Positions 1 through 8,903 of a DNA stretch of 64,000 bases are shown one piece after another. A program made the translations under genes and the position numbers. Where the stretch lies: assembly GCF_005405925.1 (NCBI RefSeq), contig NZ_BJHV01000001.1:7936001-8000000 (forward strand), read 5' to 3'. Source of the DNA: Streptomyces antimycoticus. GTDB taxonomy: Bacteria > Actinomycetota > Actinomycetes > Streptomycetales > Streptomycetaceae. Under the pieces are notes generated by a model. That model did no database searches, was not told the origin of the DNA, and was given only the letters and a program-made list of their open reading frames with translations. How positions within the stretch are numbered: the first letter of the stretch is position 1; each line of letters begins with the position of its first letter.

Positions 1-2
1 TC

Positions 3-548
3 ACCTCGGCCAATGGCTGCGAGGGAACCCTCCAGACGTCCGCCGACAGCGAGCACGACCCCAACGCCAACATCTTCGGGGTCTTCGACGCCGAGTACAC
101 CGACCAGGGCGCGGGCGGCCAGCCGCCGCTGACCACCCACGACCAGAACATCGTCCAGCCCAAGCACCGCCAGGCCGAGCACTACGGCGACTCCCAGGGC
201 GTCGATGTGATCAACCACACCCCGGCCAACGGCGGCAAGACGGTCGGCAACATCGAGAACGGGGACTGGATCGCCTTTACCCCCTACCTGCTCGCCAATG
301 CCAAGGACTTCACCGCACGCGTCTCCTCCGCGGGCGCCGGCGGCACGCTGGAGGTCCGCGCGGGATCCCCGACGGGCACGCTGCTCGGCAGCGCCACCGT
401 GCCGGTGACCGGCGACTGGGAGACCTTCCAGGACGTCACGACGCCACTGCAGAACCCGCCGGCCGAGACCACCAAGCTCTACCTGGTGTTCACCGGCGGC
501 GCGGGAGCGCTCTTCGACGTGGACGACTTCACCATCGGCACCGGCTGA
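3..548 (+). CDS. C-terminal end of a secreted CBM6-like carbohydrate-binding protein (5' end outside window)
   Basis: The frame is open from the first bases to the TGA, giving about 181 residues with no start, so this is only the tail of a larger protein. The last 110 residues read as a CBM6-type beta-sandwich (text such as NGDWIAFTPYLLANAKDF, then TLEVRAGSPTGTLLGSA and a closing VDDFTIGTG). By family knowledge such modules end large secreted sugar-acting proteins in streptomycetes. The next gene, a secreted ThuA-type protein on the same strand 70 nt away, fits that setting. The catalytic part cannot be seen, so the enzyme activity is unknown. Confidence 0.7.
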   Translation, partial: TSANGCEGTLQTSADSEHDPNANIFGVFDAEYTDQGAGGQPPLTTHDQNIVQPKHRQAEHYGDSQGVDVINHTPANGGKTVGNIENGDWIAFTPYLLANAKDFTARVSSAGAGGTLEVRAGSPTGTLLGSATVPVTGDWETFQDVTTPLQNPPAETTKLYLVFTGGAGALFDVDDFTIGTG

Positions 549-618
549 CGACCGGCGCCGGGGGCGGCCGTCGGGCCGCCCCCGGCCCCGGGGTCCGGGA
601 ACAAGGAGCCCCACGCTT

Positions 619-2087
619 ATGGACTCGCACCTTTCCCCCACACCGTCCGGACCGAGACGGCGTTTCCCTCTCCCGCGCGCTTCCCGCGCCTTTGGGACGA
701 CCCGTACGGCCCGTGCGACGCGTACAACGGGTACGACCCGTGCCACCGGGCGGATCGCGGTCGTGGCGGCCGCACTCCTGCTCGCCGCCGTGGCCCTCCC
801 CGCGGCGTCCGCCACGCCCTCGCCCGCGGCCGAAGACGACCGCGTCCTGGTCTTCTCCAAGACCGCGGGCTTCCGCCACGACTCCATTCCTGACGGCATC
901 GCCGCCATCCAGGACCTCGGCGCCCAGGGCGGATTCGCCGTCGACGCCACCGAGGACCCGGCCGCCTTCAGCCCCGACAACCTCGCCCGCTACGACGCGG
1001 TGGTCTTCCTCTCCACCACCGGCGATGTCCTCGACGCCACCCAGCAGTCCGCCTTCGAGGGCTACATCCAGGCCGGTGGCGGCTACGTCGGTGTGCACGC
1101 CGCCGCCGACACCGAGTACGACTGGGCGTTCTACGGCGGCCTGGCCGGCGCGTACTTCCAGTCCCACCCCGCCATCCAGCCCGCCACCGTGGACGTGGAG
1201 GACCGCGCCCACCCCGCCACCGCGCACCTGGGCGCCACCTGGGACCGTACCGACGAGTGGTACAACTACCGCACCAACCCCCGCGAGCGGGCCCACGTCC
1301 TCGCCACCCTCGACGAGTCCTCCTACCAGGGCGGCTCGATGGGCGAGGACCACCCGATCGCGTGGTGCCAGGAGTACCAGGGCGGCCGCGCCTTCTACAC
1401 CGGCTTCGGCCATACCAAGGAGTCCTACGCCGACCCCGCCTTCCGCCGGCACCTGCTCGGCGGCATCCGCTACGCCACCGGTGCCGCGCACGCCGACTGC
1501 CGCCCCGAACAGGGCTACCAGAGCCTGTTCGACGGCAGTTCCACGGCGGGCTGGAAGCAGGCGGGCCCCGGCGCGTTCACCCTCGACCCGGCCACCGGGA
1601 CCCTGACCTCCACCGGCGGCATGGGCATGCTCTGGTACGAGGCGCGCGAGCTGCACGCGTACTCGCTCAAGCTGGACTGGAAGATGGCGGGCGACGACAA
1701 CTCCGGCGTCTTCGTGGGCTTCCCGCCCTCCGACGACCCCTGGTCGGCGGTCGACAACGGCTACGAGGTGCAGATCGACGCCACCGACACCCCCGATCAC
1801 ACCACCGGCTCGGTCTACGGCTTCCAGTCCGCCGACCTCGCCAAGCGGGACGCGGCGCTGAACCCGCCGGGGAGTGGAACACCTATGAGATCCGGGTCGA
1901 GGGCGAACGGCTGCGGATCTGGCTGAACGGCGTGCAGATCAACGACTTCACCAACCCCGACCCGGCGCGCAGCCTGCTCCAGGGCTACGTCGGCATCCAG
2001 AACCACGGGGACGGGGACGAGGTCTCCTTCCGCAACATCCGCGTCAAGGACCTGCCGGTGAGGGGCGGCGGCCACCACCACCGCTAG
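619..2087 (+). CDS. Secreted ThuA-like plus DUF1080 (3-keto-disaccharide hydrolase-like) protein, frame broken
   Basis: The N-terminus is Arg-rich and followed by a hydrophobic core (AVVAAALLLAAVALPA), a signal peptide for export. Residues about 70-290 form a ThuA domain (glutamine-amidotransferase-like fold; VLVFSKTAGFRHDSIPDG, GGGYVGVHAA, GRAFYTGFGH). Residues from about 300 form a DUF1080 jelly-roll domain of the kind that hydrolyses 3-keto-glycosides (LFDGSSTAGWKQAG, SGVFVGFP, EWNTYEIRVEG, GYVGIQNHG). The frame shifts at the GGGG run 1869-1872; five Gs would restore one protein of about 489 residues ending in PVRGGGHHHR. I see the break and infer that the gene was intact. A role in periplasmic or extracellular sugar derivative breakdown is likely. 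Confidence 0.75.
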
Positions 2088-2370
2088 GCGCGGCCCCGGT
2101 TCGCCGTCCCGACGGCCCGAGGGGAGCCGTGGGGGCGGCGTGGCGGCGGGCAGGAGTACGCCGCCTCCTTCCCGCCGCCACCTCAACCACCCACCCGGGG
2201 GCAGGAGTCCGGGGCCCACCGGCCCCGGCTCCGGCCCTCGGGCTGGGGTCTGCCCGGGCCGCCCGTCCCGGTCCCGGCCACCCCGGGGCTCCGGGCCGGG
2301 GGCCCGGGCCCGGTGGACCGGTGGCCCCGGGACTTCGCGGGGAGCTCCCGACCGCACGAGGGCTCCGCGC

Positions 2371-2445
2371 CCCGACCCGCCCGCCCCCGACCCGCCCGCC
2401 CCCGACCCGCCCGCCCCCGACCCGCCCGCCCCCGACCCGTCCGCC
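2371..2445. repeat. Five tandem copies of a 15-bp CG-rich unit
   Basis: Unit CCCGACCCGCCCGCC is repeated four times exactly and a fifth time with one change (T for C at position 2440). Two copies of a related 14-bp unit, CCGACCACCTGACC, follow at 2446-2473. The array sits in the 534-bp gap between the ThuA gene and the ebo-type operon. The rest of that gap (2088-2370 and 2474-2610) is C-rich sequence in which I see no gene or clear terminator. Confidence 0.85.
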
Positions 2446-2621
2446 CCGACCACCTGACCCCGACCACCTGACCTCGACCACCCGACCTCGGCCTCGACCC
2501 ATCCGCCCCCGACTCCCGTACGACACGAGCGAACCGGCGCCGCCCACGTACCGCCGCCGCGAACGCCAACGCGCGGCACCCGAACCACATGCGCAACCCA
2601 CGCCCACCCGGGAGGCAGCCA

Positions 2622-3764
2622 GTGACCACCCGCCCCGACGACATCACCCCACCCCGCGACGCACCCCGTACGGGGGTCTGGCTCATCGGCGCGCGCGGCT
2701 CCGTCGCCACCACCGCCGTGGCGGGCTGTGCCGCCGTCGCCGGGGGGTTGCAGCCGGCGACCGGAATGGTCACCGAGACCGCGCCGTTCGTGGACAGCGG
2801 CCTTCCCGCGCTCGCCGACCTCGTCTTCGGCGGCCATGACACCGCCACGACCCCGCTGCCCAAGCGGGCCGAGGCGCTGGCCGCCGACGGGGTGCTGCCG
2901 TATGGGCTGCCCGCCGCCGTACGCGCGGAACTCGCCGCCGCCGCCGCGGCCGTCCGCCCCGGCGGGCCGCAGCCCGGCGACGGCCGCGGTGAGGAGGAAC
3001 TGATCGCGGCCTTCGCCGCCGACCTCACCGACTTCCTCCGCACGCACGGGCTGGCCCGCGCCGTCGTCGTCAACGTCGCCTCCACCGAAGCGGCCCCGGA
3101 GGACCCCGGGACCCTGCCGCCCAGCTCCCTCTACGCCGCCGCCGCGCTGCGCGCCGGATGCCCGTACGTCAACTTCACCCCCTCCACCGGGCTCCACCAC
3201 CCCCGGTTGCGCGAGCGCGCCGAGCGATCCGGGCTGCCGTACGCGGGGCGCGACGGCAAGACCGGGCAGACGCTGCTGCGGTCCGTCCTCGCGCCGATGT
3301 TCGCGCAGCGGGCGCTGGCCGTACGGAGCTGGTCCGGTACGAACCTCCTCGGTGGCGGCGACGGCGCCGCCCTCGCCGACCCGGGCGCCGCGGCGGCCAA
3401 GAACGCCGGGAAGGCGCGGGTCCTCTCCGACACCCTCGGCGAACTCCCCGACGGTGAGCTGCACATCGACAACGTGCCCGCGCTCGGCGACTGGAAGACC
3501 GCGTGGGACCACGTCGCCTTCGAGGGCTTCCTCGGCTCCCGGATGGTTCTGCAGACCATCTGGCAGGGCTGCGACTCGGCGCTCGCCGCACCGCTCGTCC
3601 TCGACCTGGCCCGGCTGACCGCCCGCGCCCACGAGATCGGCCTGGCCGGGCCGCTCCCCGAACTCGGCTTCTACTTCAAGGACCCGGACGGCGGCCCGGC
3701 CGCCCTCGCCGACCAGTACGCGGCGCTGGTCGGCCTCGCCGGACGGCTGCGGGGCCGCTCATGA
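2622..3764 (+). CDS. Inositol-3-phosphate synthase family protein of an ebo-type cluster
   Basis: The protein has 380 residues. The GTG start at 2622 was chosen because GGAGG (2611-2615) sits six bases upstream. The N-terminal NAD-binding motif VWLIGARGSVATT and later SSTEAAPEDP, NFTPSTGLHHP, GRDGKTGQTLLRS and SGTNLLGGGDG are the signature stretches of myo-inositol-1-phosphate synthase, which converts glucose-6-phosphate to inositol-3-phosphate using NAD. Canonical ebo clusters have a 3-dehydroquinate-synthase-like cyclase (EboD) in this role, so this gene is probably the replacement cyclase. It is the first gene of the operon and overlaps the next by ATGA. The true substrate is not shown by sequence. 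Confidence 0.85.
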   Translation: MTTRPDDITPPRDAPRTGVWLIGARGSVATTAVAGCAAVAGGLQPATGMVTETAPFVDSGLPALADLVFGGHDTATTPLPKRAEALAADGVLPYGLPAAVRAELAAAAAAVRPGGPQPGDGRGEEELIAAFAADLTDFLRTHGLARAVVVNVASTEAAPEDPGTLPPSSLYAAAALRAGCPYVNFTPSTGLHHPRLRERAERSGLPYAGRDGKTGQTLLRSVLAPMFAQRALAVRSWSGTNLLGGGDGAALADPGAAAAKNAGKARVLSDTLGELPDGELHIDNVPALGDWKTAWDHVAFEGFLGSRMVLQTIWQGCDSALAAPLVLDLARLTARAHEIGLAGPLPELGFYFKDPDGGPAALADQYAALVGLAGRLRGRS

Positions 3765-5217
3765 CGCGGGCGGCGGCGGAGCGTGGGGGCTGGGGGAACT
3801 GGGGCGACTGGGCCGAACTGCTCCGGGTATCGGCCCTGTTCACCGTGCCCGGTGACGCCCTGGCGGGCGCGGCCGCGGCCCGGTGCGGCCCCAACCGGGG
3901 CACCGCGCTCGCGGTCTGCTCGTCGCTGTGCCTCTACGAGGCGGGCATGGCGCTCAACGACTGGGCGGACCGGGACATCGACGCCGTGGAACGCCCCGGC
4001 CGCCCGCTGCCGTCGGGCCGTATCGCCCCGGGCGCCGCGCTGACCGCCGCGACCGGGCTGACCGTCGCCGGGCTGCTCTGCGCCGCCGCCGCGGGCCGCC
4101 CGGCCCTCACCACGGCGACGGCCCTGGCGGGCACGGTGTGGGCGTACGACCTGGGGCTGAAGAACACCCCCGCGGGCCCGCCCGCCATGGCCGCCGCCCG
4201 CGCGCTGGACCTCCTCCTCGGCGCCACCGCCTCCGCCCCCGCCGCCGTGCGCTCCGCCCTGCCCCGGCCGCCCTCCTGGGCGCCCACACCCTCGCGGTGA
4301 CCACGGTCTCCCGCCGGGAGGCCGTCGGCGGCTCCTCGGCGGCCCCTCTCGGTGCCCTCGCGGTGGGCACGGCGATCGCCTGGGCCGCGACCAGACGCCC
4401 GGCCCCCGCCGCAGGCCACCGTGCACCGCTCGCGGCTGCGCATGACACCACCATGCCAGGTGGCCTGGCGGCCGGAGGCGCCACGGCGGCCCTCGCCAGG
4501 GAGCTCTCCCGCACGGGGTTGCGCCGCGGTGGTCCGGCTCGGCGACTCGCCAGGGCCCTGCCCGCCCCGGCTTCTTCGGGCCAAGGCAACCGACTTGATC
4601 CGCGGTGGGTCCCGCGCCGCGCCCCTGCCGTACGTGCGGCGCTCGGTAGTGGGGCTGCCTCGGGGCGCGGTCCGGTTGCCGGCGGCGCCGTTGGCCGGGC
4701 CCCGGCCAACGGGTGGAGCCGGAGCGCGGCGGCCACGGTCCGGGCGGCCGCCTCGGCCAGGACCGCCGTGCCCAGTCCGGCGGCCGTCGTCCAGGGCACC
4801 ACGGCCGCCGTTGCCCACGAGCTCGCGCGGGGCAAGGGCGTACGGGCAGGGCGCGGCAGTCCGGCGAGGCGGCTCGTTACGGCGGCCACCGGTGGCGGTC
4901 CGCCGGGCGGGCCGCGTGCCGGGGCAGGGTTGCCCCTGACCATCGCCTCGCCCGGCGCGGCGGCCAGCCGCTTCGCGGCCGTCGCCGGGGCCGTGCTCGC
5001 GGGCGGGTATGTGGCCACGGTCGCCCGGCCGTTGGCGCATGCCGCGCTCAATCCCTCCCCGTACTTCCTCCAGCGCGCCGTCGGCAGCGGCATCCGCGCG
5101 ATGATCCCGCTTCAGGCCGTGCTCGCCTCCCGCGCCGGGGCGCACCGGACGGCGGCGGGGTTGCTCGCGCTGATGCCCGTCGCCCGACGGCTGTCGAGAA
5201 AGGTCAGCGCGACATGA
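3761..5217 (+). CDS. eboC: UbiA-like prenyltransferase (EboC / SCO3242-like), frame broken and carrying an odd insertion
   Basis: The N-terminal part in one frame has the UbiA polyprenyl-binding motif NDWADRDIDAVERPGRPLPSG and hydrophobic helices. The frame then shifts at the CCCC run 4262-4265; one more C gives SALPPAALLGAHTLAVTTVSRRE. The C-terminus (ALNPSPYFLQRAVGSGIRAM) is the usual end of EboC-type proteins. Between about 4410 and 4950 there are about 180 in-frame residues of low-complexity Ala/Arg/Pro text that match neither half and make the protein far longer than the usual 300 or so. The gene is ATGA-coupled to both neighbours. In the family this is a membrane transferase acting on the ebo product; here it may be non-functional. 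Confidence 0.65.
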
Positions 5218-6098
5218 GCCGTCCCCGCCCGGAACCCCTGCGCTTCGCCTACGGCACCAACGGCCTGACCGACCTCCGCCTGACCGACGCCCTCGCCCTC
5301 CTCGCCGACCTCGGCTACGACGGCGTCTCGCTGACCCTCGACCATATGCATCTCGACCCGCTCGCCCCGGACCTCGCCTCCCGCACCGGCCGCGTCGCCC
5401 GCGACCTCGAGCGGCTCGGCCTCGGCGTCGCGATCGAGACCGGCGCCCGGTACGTTCTCGACGCCCGGCGCAAGCACCACCCCACCTTGCTCGACCCGGA
5501 CCCCGAGGCCCGCGGCGCCCGTGTCGATCTGCTGCTGCGGGCCGTACGGGTGGCGGCCGACCTCGGGGCACCGGCCGTGCACGGCTTCAGCGGGGTGCTG
5601 CCGCCCGGCGAGTCCGAGGAGACGGCGTGGCGGCGGCTCGCGGACGCCCTCGAGCCGGTGGTCGTCGCCGCCGAGGCGGCGGGTGTGGCCCTCGCGATCG
5701 AGCCGGAGCCGGGGCATCTCCTCGCCGACCTCGCCGGATTCCACCGGCTGCGCACGGCGCTCGGCGATCCGGCAGCCCTCGGTCTCACCCTCGACATCGG
5801 CCACTGCCAGTGCCTGGAGCCCGACCCGCCCGCCGAGTGCGTGCGCGCGGCGGCGCCCTGGGTGCGGCATGTGCAGATCGAGGACATGCGGCGCGGGGTG
5901 CACGAGCATCTGCCGTTCGGCGAGGGGGAGATCGACTTCCCGCCGGTCCTGGAGGCGCTGTACGCCGCCGGGTACCGGGGGCTCGTCGGTGTCGAACTGC
6001 CCCGTCACTCCCACGCCGGCCCCGAACTGGCCCGCACCTCCCTGCGCTTCCTCCAGGACGCCGAACGGGCCGCGATCGAGGGAGGCGTCCGATGCTGA
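5214..6098 (+). CDS. Sugar phosphate isomerase/epimerase-like TIM-barrel protein of the ebo-type operon
   Basis: The 294-residue protein has the AP-endonuclease-2/xylose-isomerase-like barrel pattern: YGTNGLTDLRLTDALALLAD at the first strand, ALAIEPEPGHLLAD and LGLTLDIGHCQCLEPD with the metal-binding Glu, Asp and His, RHVQIEDM, and a closing GYRGLVGVELPRHSH. The start overlaps the previous stop (ATGA) and its stop overlaps the EboA start, so translation is coupled. By family it should isomerise or epimerise a small polyol or sugar; the substrate is probably the inositol- or cyclitol-type product of the first gene, which is inference. Confidence 0.8.
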   Translation: MSRPRPEPLRFAYGTNGLTDLRLTDALALLADLGYDGVSLTLDHMHLDPLAPDLASRTGRVARDLERLGLGVAIETGARYVLDARRKHHPTLLDPDPEARGARVDLLLRAVRVAADLGAPAVHGFSGVLPPGESEETAWRRLADALEPVVVAAEAAGVALAIEPEPGHLLADLAGFHRLRTALGDPAALGLTLDIGHCQCLEPDPPAECVRAAAPWVRHVQIEDMRRGVHEHLPFGEGEIDFPPVLEALYAAGYRGLVGVELPRHSHAGPELARTSLRFLQDAERAAIEGGVRC

Positions 6099-6831
6099 CC
6101 CCGACCGAGCTGCGCGCCGCCGTGGAGCGGCGACTGGACGAGGCAGGGCGCGCCTGGCTGGACAGGGCCCTGACGGAGGCGGCGAAAACCGGGCCCCAGG
6201 GGGACGATTCCGGCTCCGACTCCGCTCCCGTCTCCGGCCCCGCCCGCTGGGAGCTGGACTTCGCCTCCGCGGGCCGCCACGTCCGGAGCGCTCGACCCGC
6301 CTCCGACGACCCCACCCCCAGGACCTCCCCCACGACCTCCCCGACGCCGCCCGCATCCTGCTCCTCCACGCCGCCGCCGTGGACGCGCCGACCGCCGCGA
6401 GGCTGTACGCGCAGGGCACCGGCGCCGAGCGCCGCGCAGTCCTCCTCGCGCTGCCGCATCTCCGTCTCGACGCCTCGGACGCCGTCCCGCTCGTCGAGGA
6501 CGCCCTGCGGACCAATGACACCCGGCTCGTGGCCGCCGCCGTCGGCCCGTACGCCGCCCGCCACCTCTCGCCGCACAGCTGGCGGCAGGCCGTGCTCAAG
6601 TGCCTGTTCACCGGCGTCCCGCTCACCGCCGTCGCCGCATGGGAGCGCCGGGCGCGCGGGGACGCCGAGCTGGCCCGCATGCTCACCGACTACGCCAGGG
6701 AGCGCACCGCCGCCGGCCGTCCCGTGCCCGCCGATCTCGACCGCGTACTGGCCCTGACGTCCCGGACAGCCGCGACGTCCCCGACCGCCACGACGGCCCC
6801 CACCCGCGCCCTGACCCGCGAGGAGTCCTGA
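6092..6831 (+). CDS. eboA: EboA-domain protein, frame broken
   Basis: The N-terminus in one frame (MLTPTELRAAVERRLDEAGRAWL, then WELDFASAGRH) and the rest in the next frame (ARILLLHAA, TNDTRLVAAAVGPYA, WRQAVLKCLFTGVPL) together make one EboA protein of about 246 residues. The break is at the CCCC run 6310-6313; five Cs would give DDPHPQDLPHDLPDAARILL. EboA has no known enzyme activity and is an alpha-helical protein needed for export of ebo-dependent products in cyanobacteria. The gene overlaps both neighbours, which argues that the operon is intact and the break is a sequence error. Confidence 0.75.
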
Positions 6832-7715
6832 TGCGCATCTTCGACCCGCACATCCATATGACCTCCCGCACCACCGACGACTACGAGGCCATGTACGCCG
6901 CGGGGGTGCGCGCCGTCGTCGAGCCGTCCTTCTGGCTCGGACAGCCGCGCACCTCGCCCGCCAGCTTCTACGACTACTTCGACTCCCTGCTCGGCTGGGA
7001 GCCGTTCCGGGCCGCCCAGCACGGCATCGCCCACCACTGCACCCTGGCCCTCAACCCCAAGGAGGCCAACGACCCGCGCTGCGCCCCCGTCCTGGACGAG
7101 CTGCCGCGCTATCTCGTCAAGGACGGCGTCGTGGCCGTGGGCGAGATCGGCTACGACTCCATGACACCCGCCGAGGACGCCGCCCTCGCCGCCCAGTTGC
7201 AGCTCGCCGCCGACCACGGCCTGCCCGCCCTCGTGCACACCCCGCACCGCGACAAGCTGGCCGGACTGCGCCGCACCCTCGACGTCGTCAAGGAGTCCGC
7301 GCTGCCCATGGACCACGTCCTGGTCGACCACCTCAACGAGACCACCGTCAAGGAGGCCAAGGACAGCGGCTGCTGGCTGGGCTTCTCCGTCTATCCCGAC
7401 ACCAAGATGGACGAGCAGCGGATGGTCGCGATCCTGCGCGAGTACGGGCCCGCGCGGGTCCTGGTCAACTCCGCCGCCGACTGGGGCAGGAGCGACCCGC
7501 TCAAGACCCGCAAGGTCGGCGACCTGATGCGCGCCGAGGGCTTCACCGAGGACGACGTCGACCAGGTGCTGTGGCGCAACCCGGTCGCGTTCTACGGGCT
7601 CAGCGGCCGCCTGGACCTCGACCTCGACAGCGAGGAGACCGAGGCCACCGCCACCCACGAGGGCAACTCCATCCTGCGCGGCGGCGGCCCGGCCACCGCG
7701 CCGACGGAACGGTGA
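6831..7715 (+). CDS. eboB: TatD-family metal-dependent hydrolase (EboB-like)
   Basis: The 294-residue protein begins MRIFDPHIHMTSRTTDDYE, carrying the HxH metal motif of the amidohydrolase superfamily. Further metal ligands are seen in VGEIGYDSM (Glu), LVHTPHRDK (His), VDHLNET (His) and the closing VLVNSAADWG (Asp). Length and motifs match the TatD-like proteins of ebo clusters. The start overlaps the previous stop as TGATG. A phosphoester or amide hydrolysis step in the cytoplasm is likely; DNase activity, known for classical TatD, should not be assumed. Confidence 0.85.
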   Translation: MRIFDPHIHMTSRTTDDYEAMYAAGVRAVVEPSFWLGQPRTSPASFYDYFDSLLGWEPFRAAQHGIAHHCTLALNPKEANDPRCAPVLDELPRYLVKDGVVAVGEIGYDSMTPAEDAALAAQLQLAADHGLPALVHTPHRDKLAGLRRTLDVVKESALPMDHVLVDHLNETTVKEAKDSGCWLGFSVYPDTKMDEQRMVAILREYGPARVLVNSAADWGRSDPLKTRKVGDLMRAEGFTEDDVDQVLWRNPVAFYGLSGRLDLDLDSEETEATATHEGNSILRGGGPATAPTER

Positions 7716-7725
7716 GGAGGACACC

Positions 7726-8903
7726 ATGCGCTTCCGCCACCCCGACGGCTCCACCGTCCACCTCGCCTACTGCACCAACGTCCACCCCGCCGAAGACCTC
7801 GACGGCGTCGTGGAGCAGCTTCGGCTGTACTGCGAACCGGTGCGCCGCCGGCTGGGCCGCGACCGGCTCGGCATCGGCCTGTGGCTGGCCCGCGACGCCG
7901 CCCGCACCCTGAGCGCCGACCCCGCCGAACTGCGCAAGCTGCGCACCGCGCTGGACACCCGCGGCCTGGAAGTGGTCACCCTCAACGGCTTCCCGTACGA
8001 GGGGTTCGGCGCCCAGGAGGTCAAGTACCGCGTCTACAAGCCCGACTGGACCGATCCCGAGCGGCTGGAGCACACCACCCATCTGGCCCGGCTGCTGGCC
8101 GCGCTGCTCCCCGACGACATCGCCGACGGCTCCGTCTCCACCCTGCCGCTGGCCTGGCGCACCCCCTTCGACACCGAACGGGCCCGCGCCGCCCGCCGCC
8201 ACCTCACCACCCTCGCCCAGCGGCTCGACGCCATCCAGGAGCTCACCGGCCGCTCCATCCGCATCGGCCTGGAGCCCGAGCCCGGCTGCACCGTCGAGAC
8301 GACCGGGCAGGCCATCGAGGCGCTCACCGCGCCCGGCGGCCCGCCCCTGGACCGGATCGGCGTCTGCCTGGACACCTGCCATCTGGCGACGCAGTTCGAG
8401 GACCCGCACACGGCCACAGGCGCGCTCACCGCCGCCGGGGTCCCGGTCGTCAAGGCGCAGCTGTCCGCCGCGCTGCACGCCGAGGACCCGGCGCAGCCCG
8501 GGGTGCGGGAGGCCCTCGCGGCCTTCGCCGAGCCCCGCTTCCTCCACCAGACCCGCACCCGGGCCCCGAGGGCGGCGTCCACGGCACCGACGACCTCGAC
8601 GAGGCGCTCGCGGGCGGGCTCGGTGACACCGGGCCCTGGCGGTCCCACTTCCACGTGCCGCTGCACGCCCCGCCCGAGCCCCCGCTCACCTCCACCCTCC
8701 CGGTGCTGGCCGACGCCCTCGCCCGGCTCGTCGGCGGGCCCGCCCCGCTGACCCGCCACCTCGAAGTGGAGACCTACACCTGGCAGGCGCTCCCGCCCGA
8801 GCTGCGCCCCCGCACCCGCGACCGGCTCGCCGACGGCATCGCCGCCGAACTCGCCCTCGCCCGCGACCTGCTGACCGACCTCGGCCTCAAGGAGCTGCCA
8901 TGA
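7726..8903 (+). CDS. eboE: Metabolite traffic protein EboE (TIM barrel), frame broken
   Basis: GAGGA seven bases before the ATG supports the start. The text LAYCTNVHPAEDLDGVVEQL, LGIGLWLARDAARTL, VTLNGFPYEGFGAQEVKYRV, YKPDWTDPERLEHT and IGLEPEPGCTVETT is diagnostic for EboE, a xylose-isomerase-like barrel of about 390 residues. The frame breaks at the CCCC run 8564-8567; one more C gives RAPEGGVHGTDDLDEALAGG and continues to GLKELP. The stop overlaps the next ATG. In cyanobacteria EboE belongs to the set that moves a biosynthetic intermediate across the cytoplasmic membrane; the cargo here is unknown. Confidence 0.82.

Noticed and set aside
529..1800. Long minus-strand reading of 423 residues across the ThuA gene
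   Set aside because: It is the antisense shadow of a real gene: Gly/Val/Arg-rich, no motifs, no ribosome binding site. High GC keeps antisense frames open.
2371..2473. Tandem repeat considered as a CRISPR array or coding repeat
   Set aside because: Units are 14-15 bp with no spacers, and no start or ribosome binding site gives the repeat a credible reading frame.
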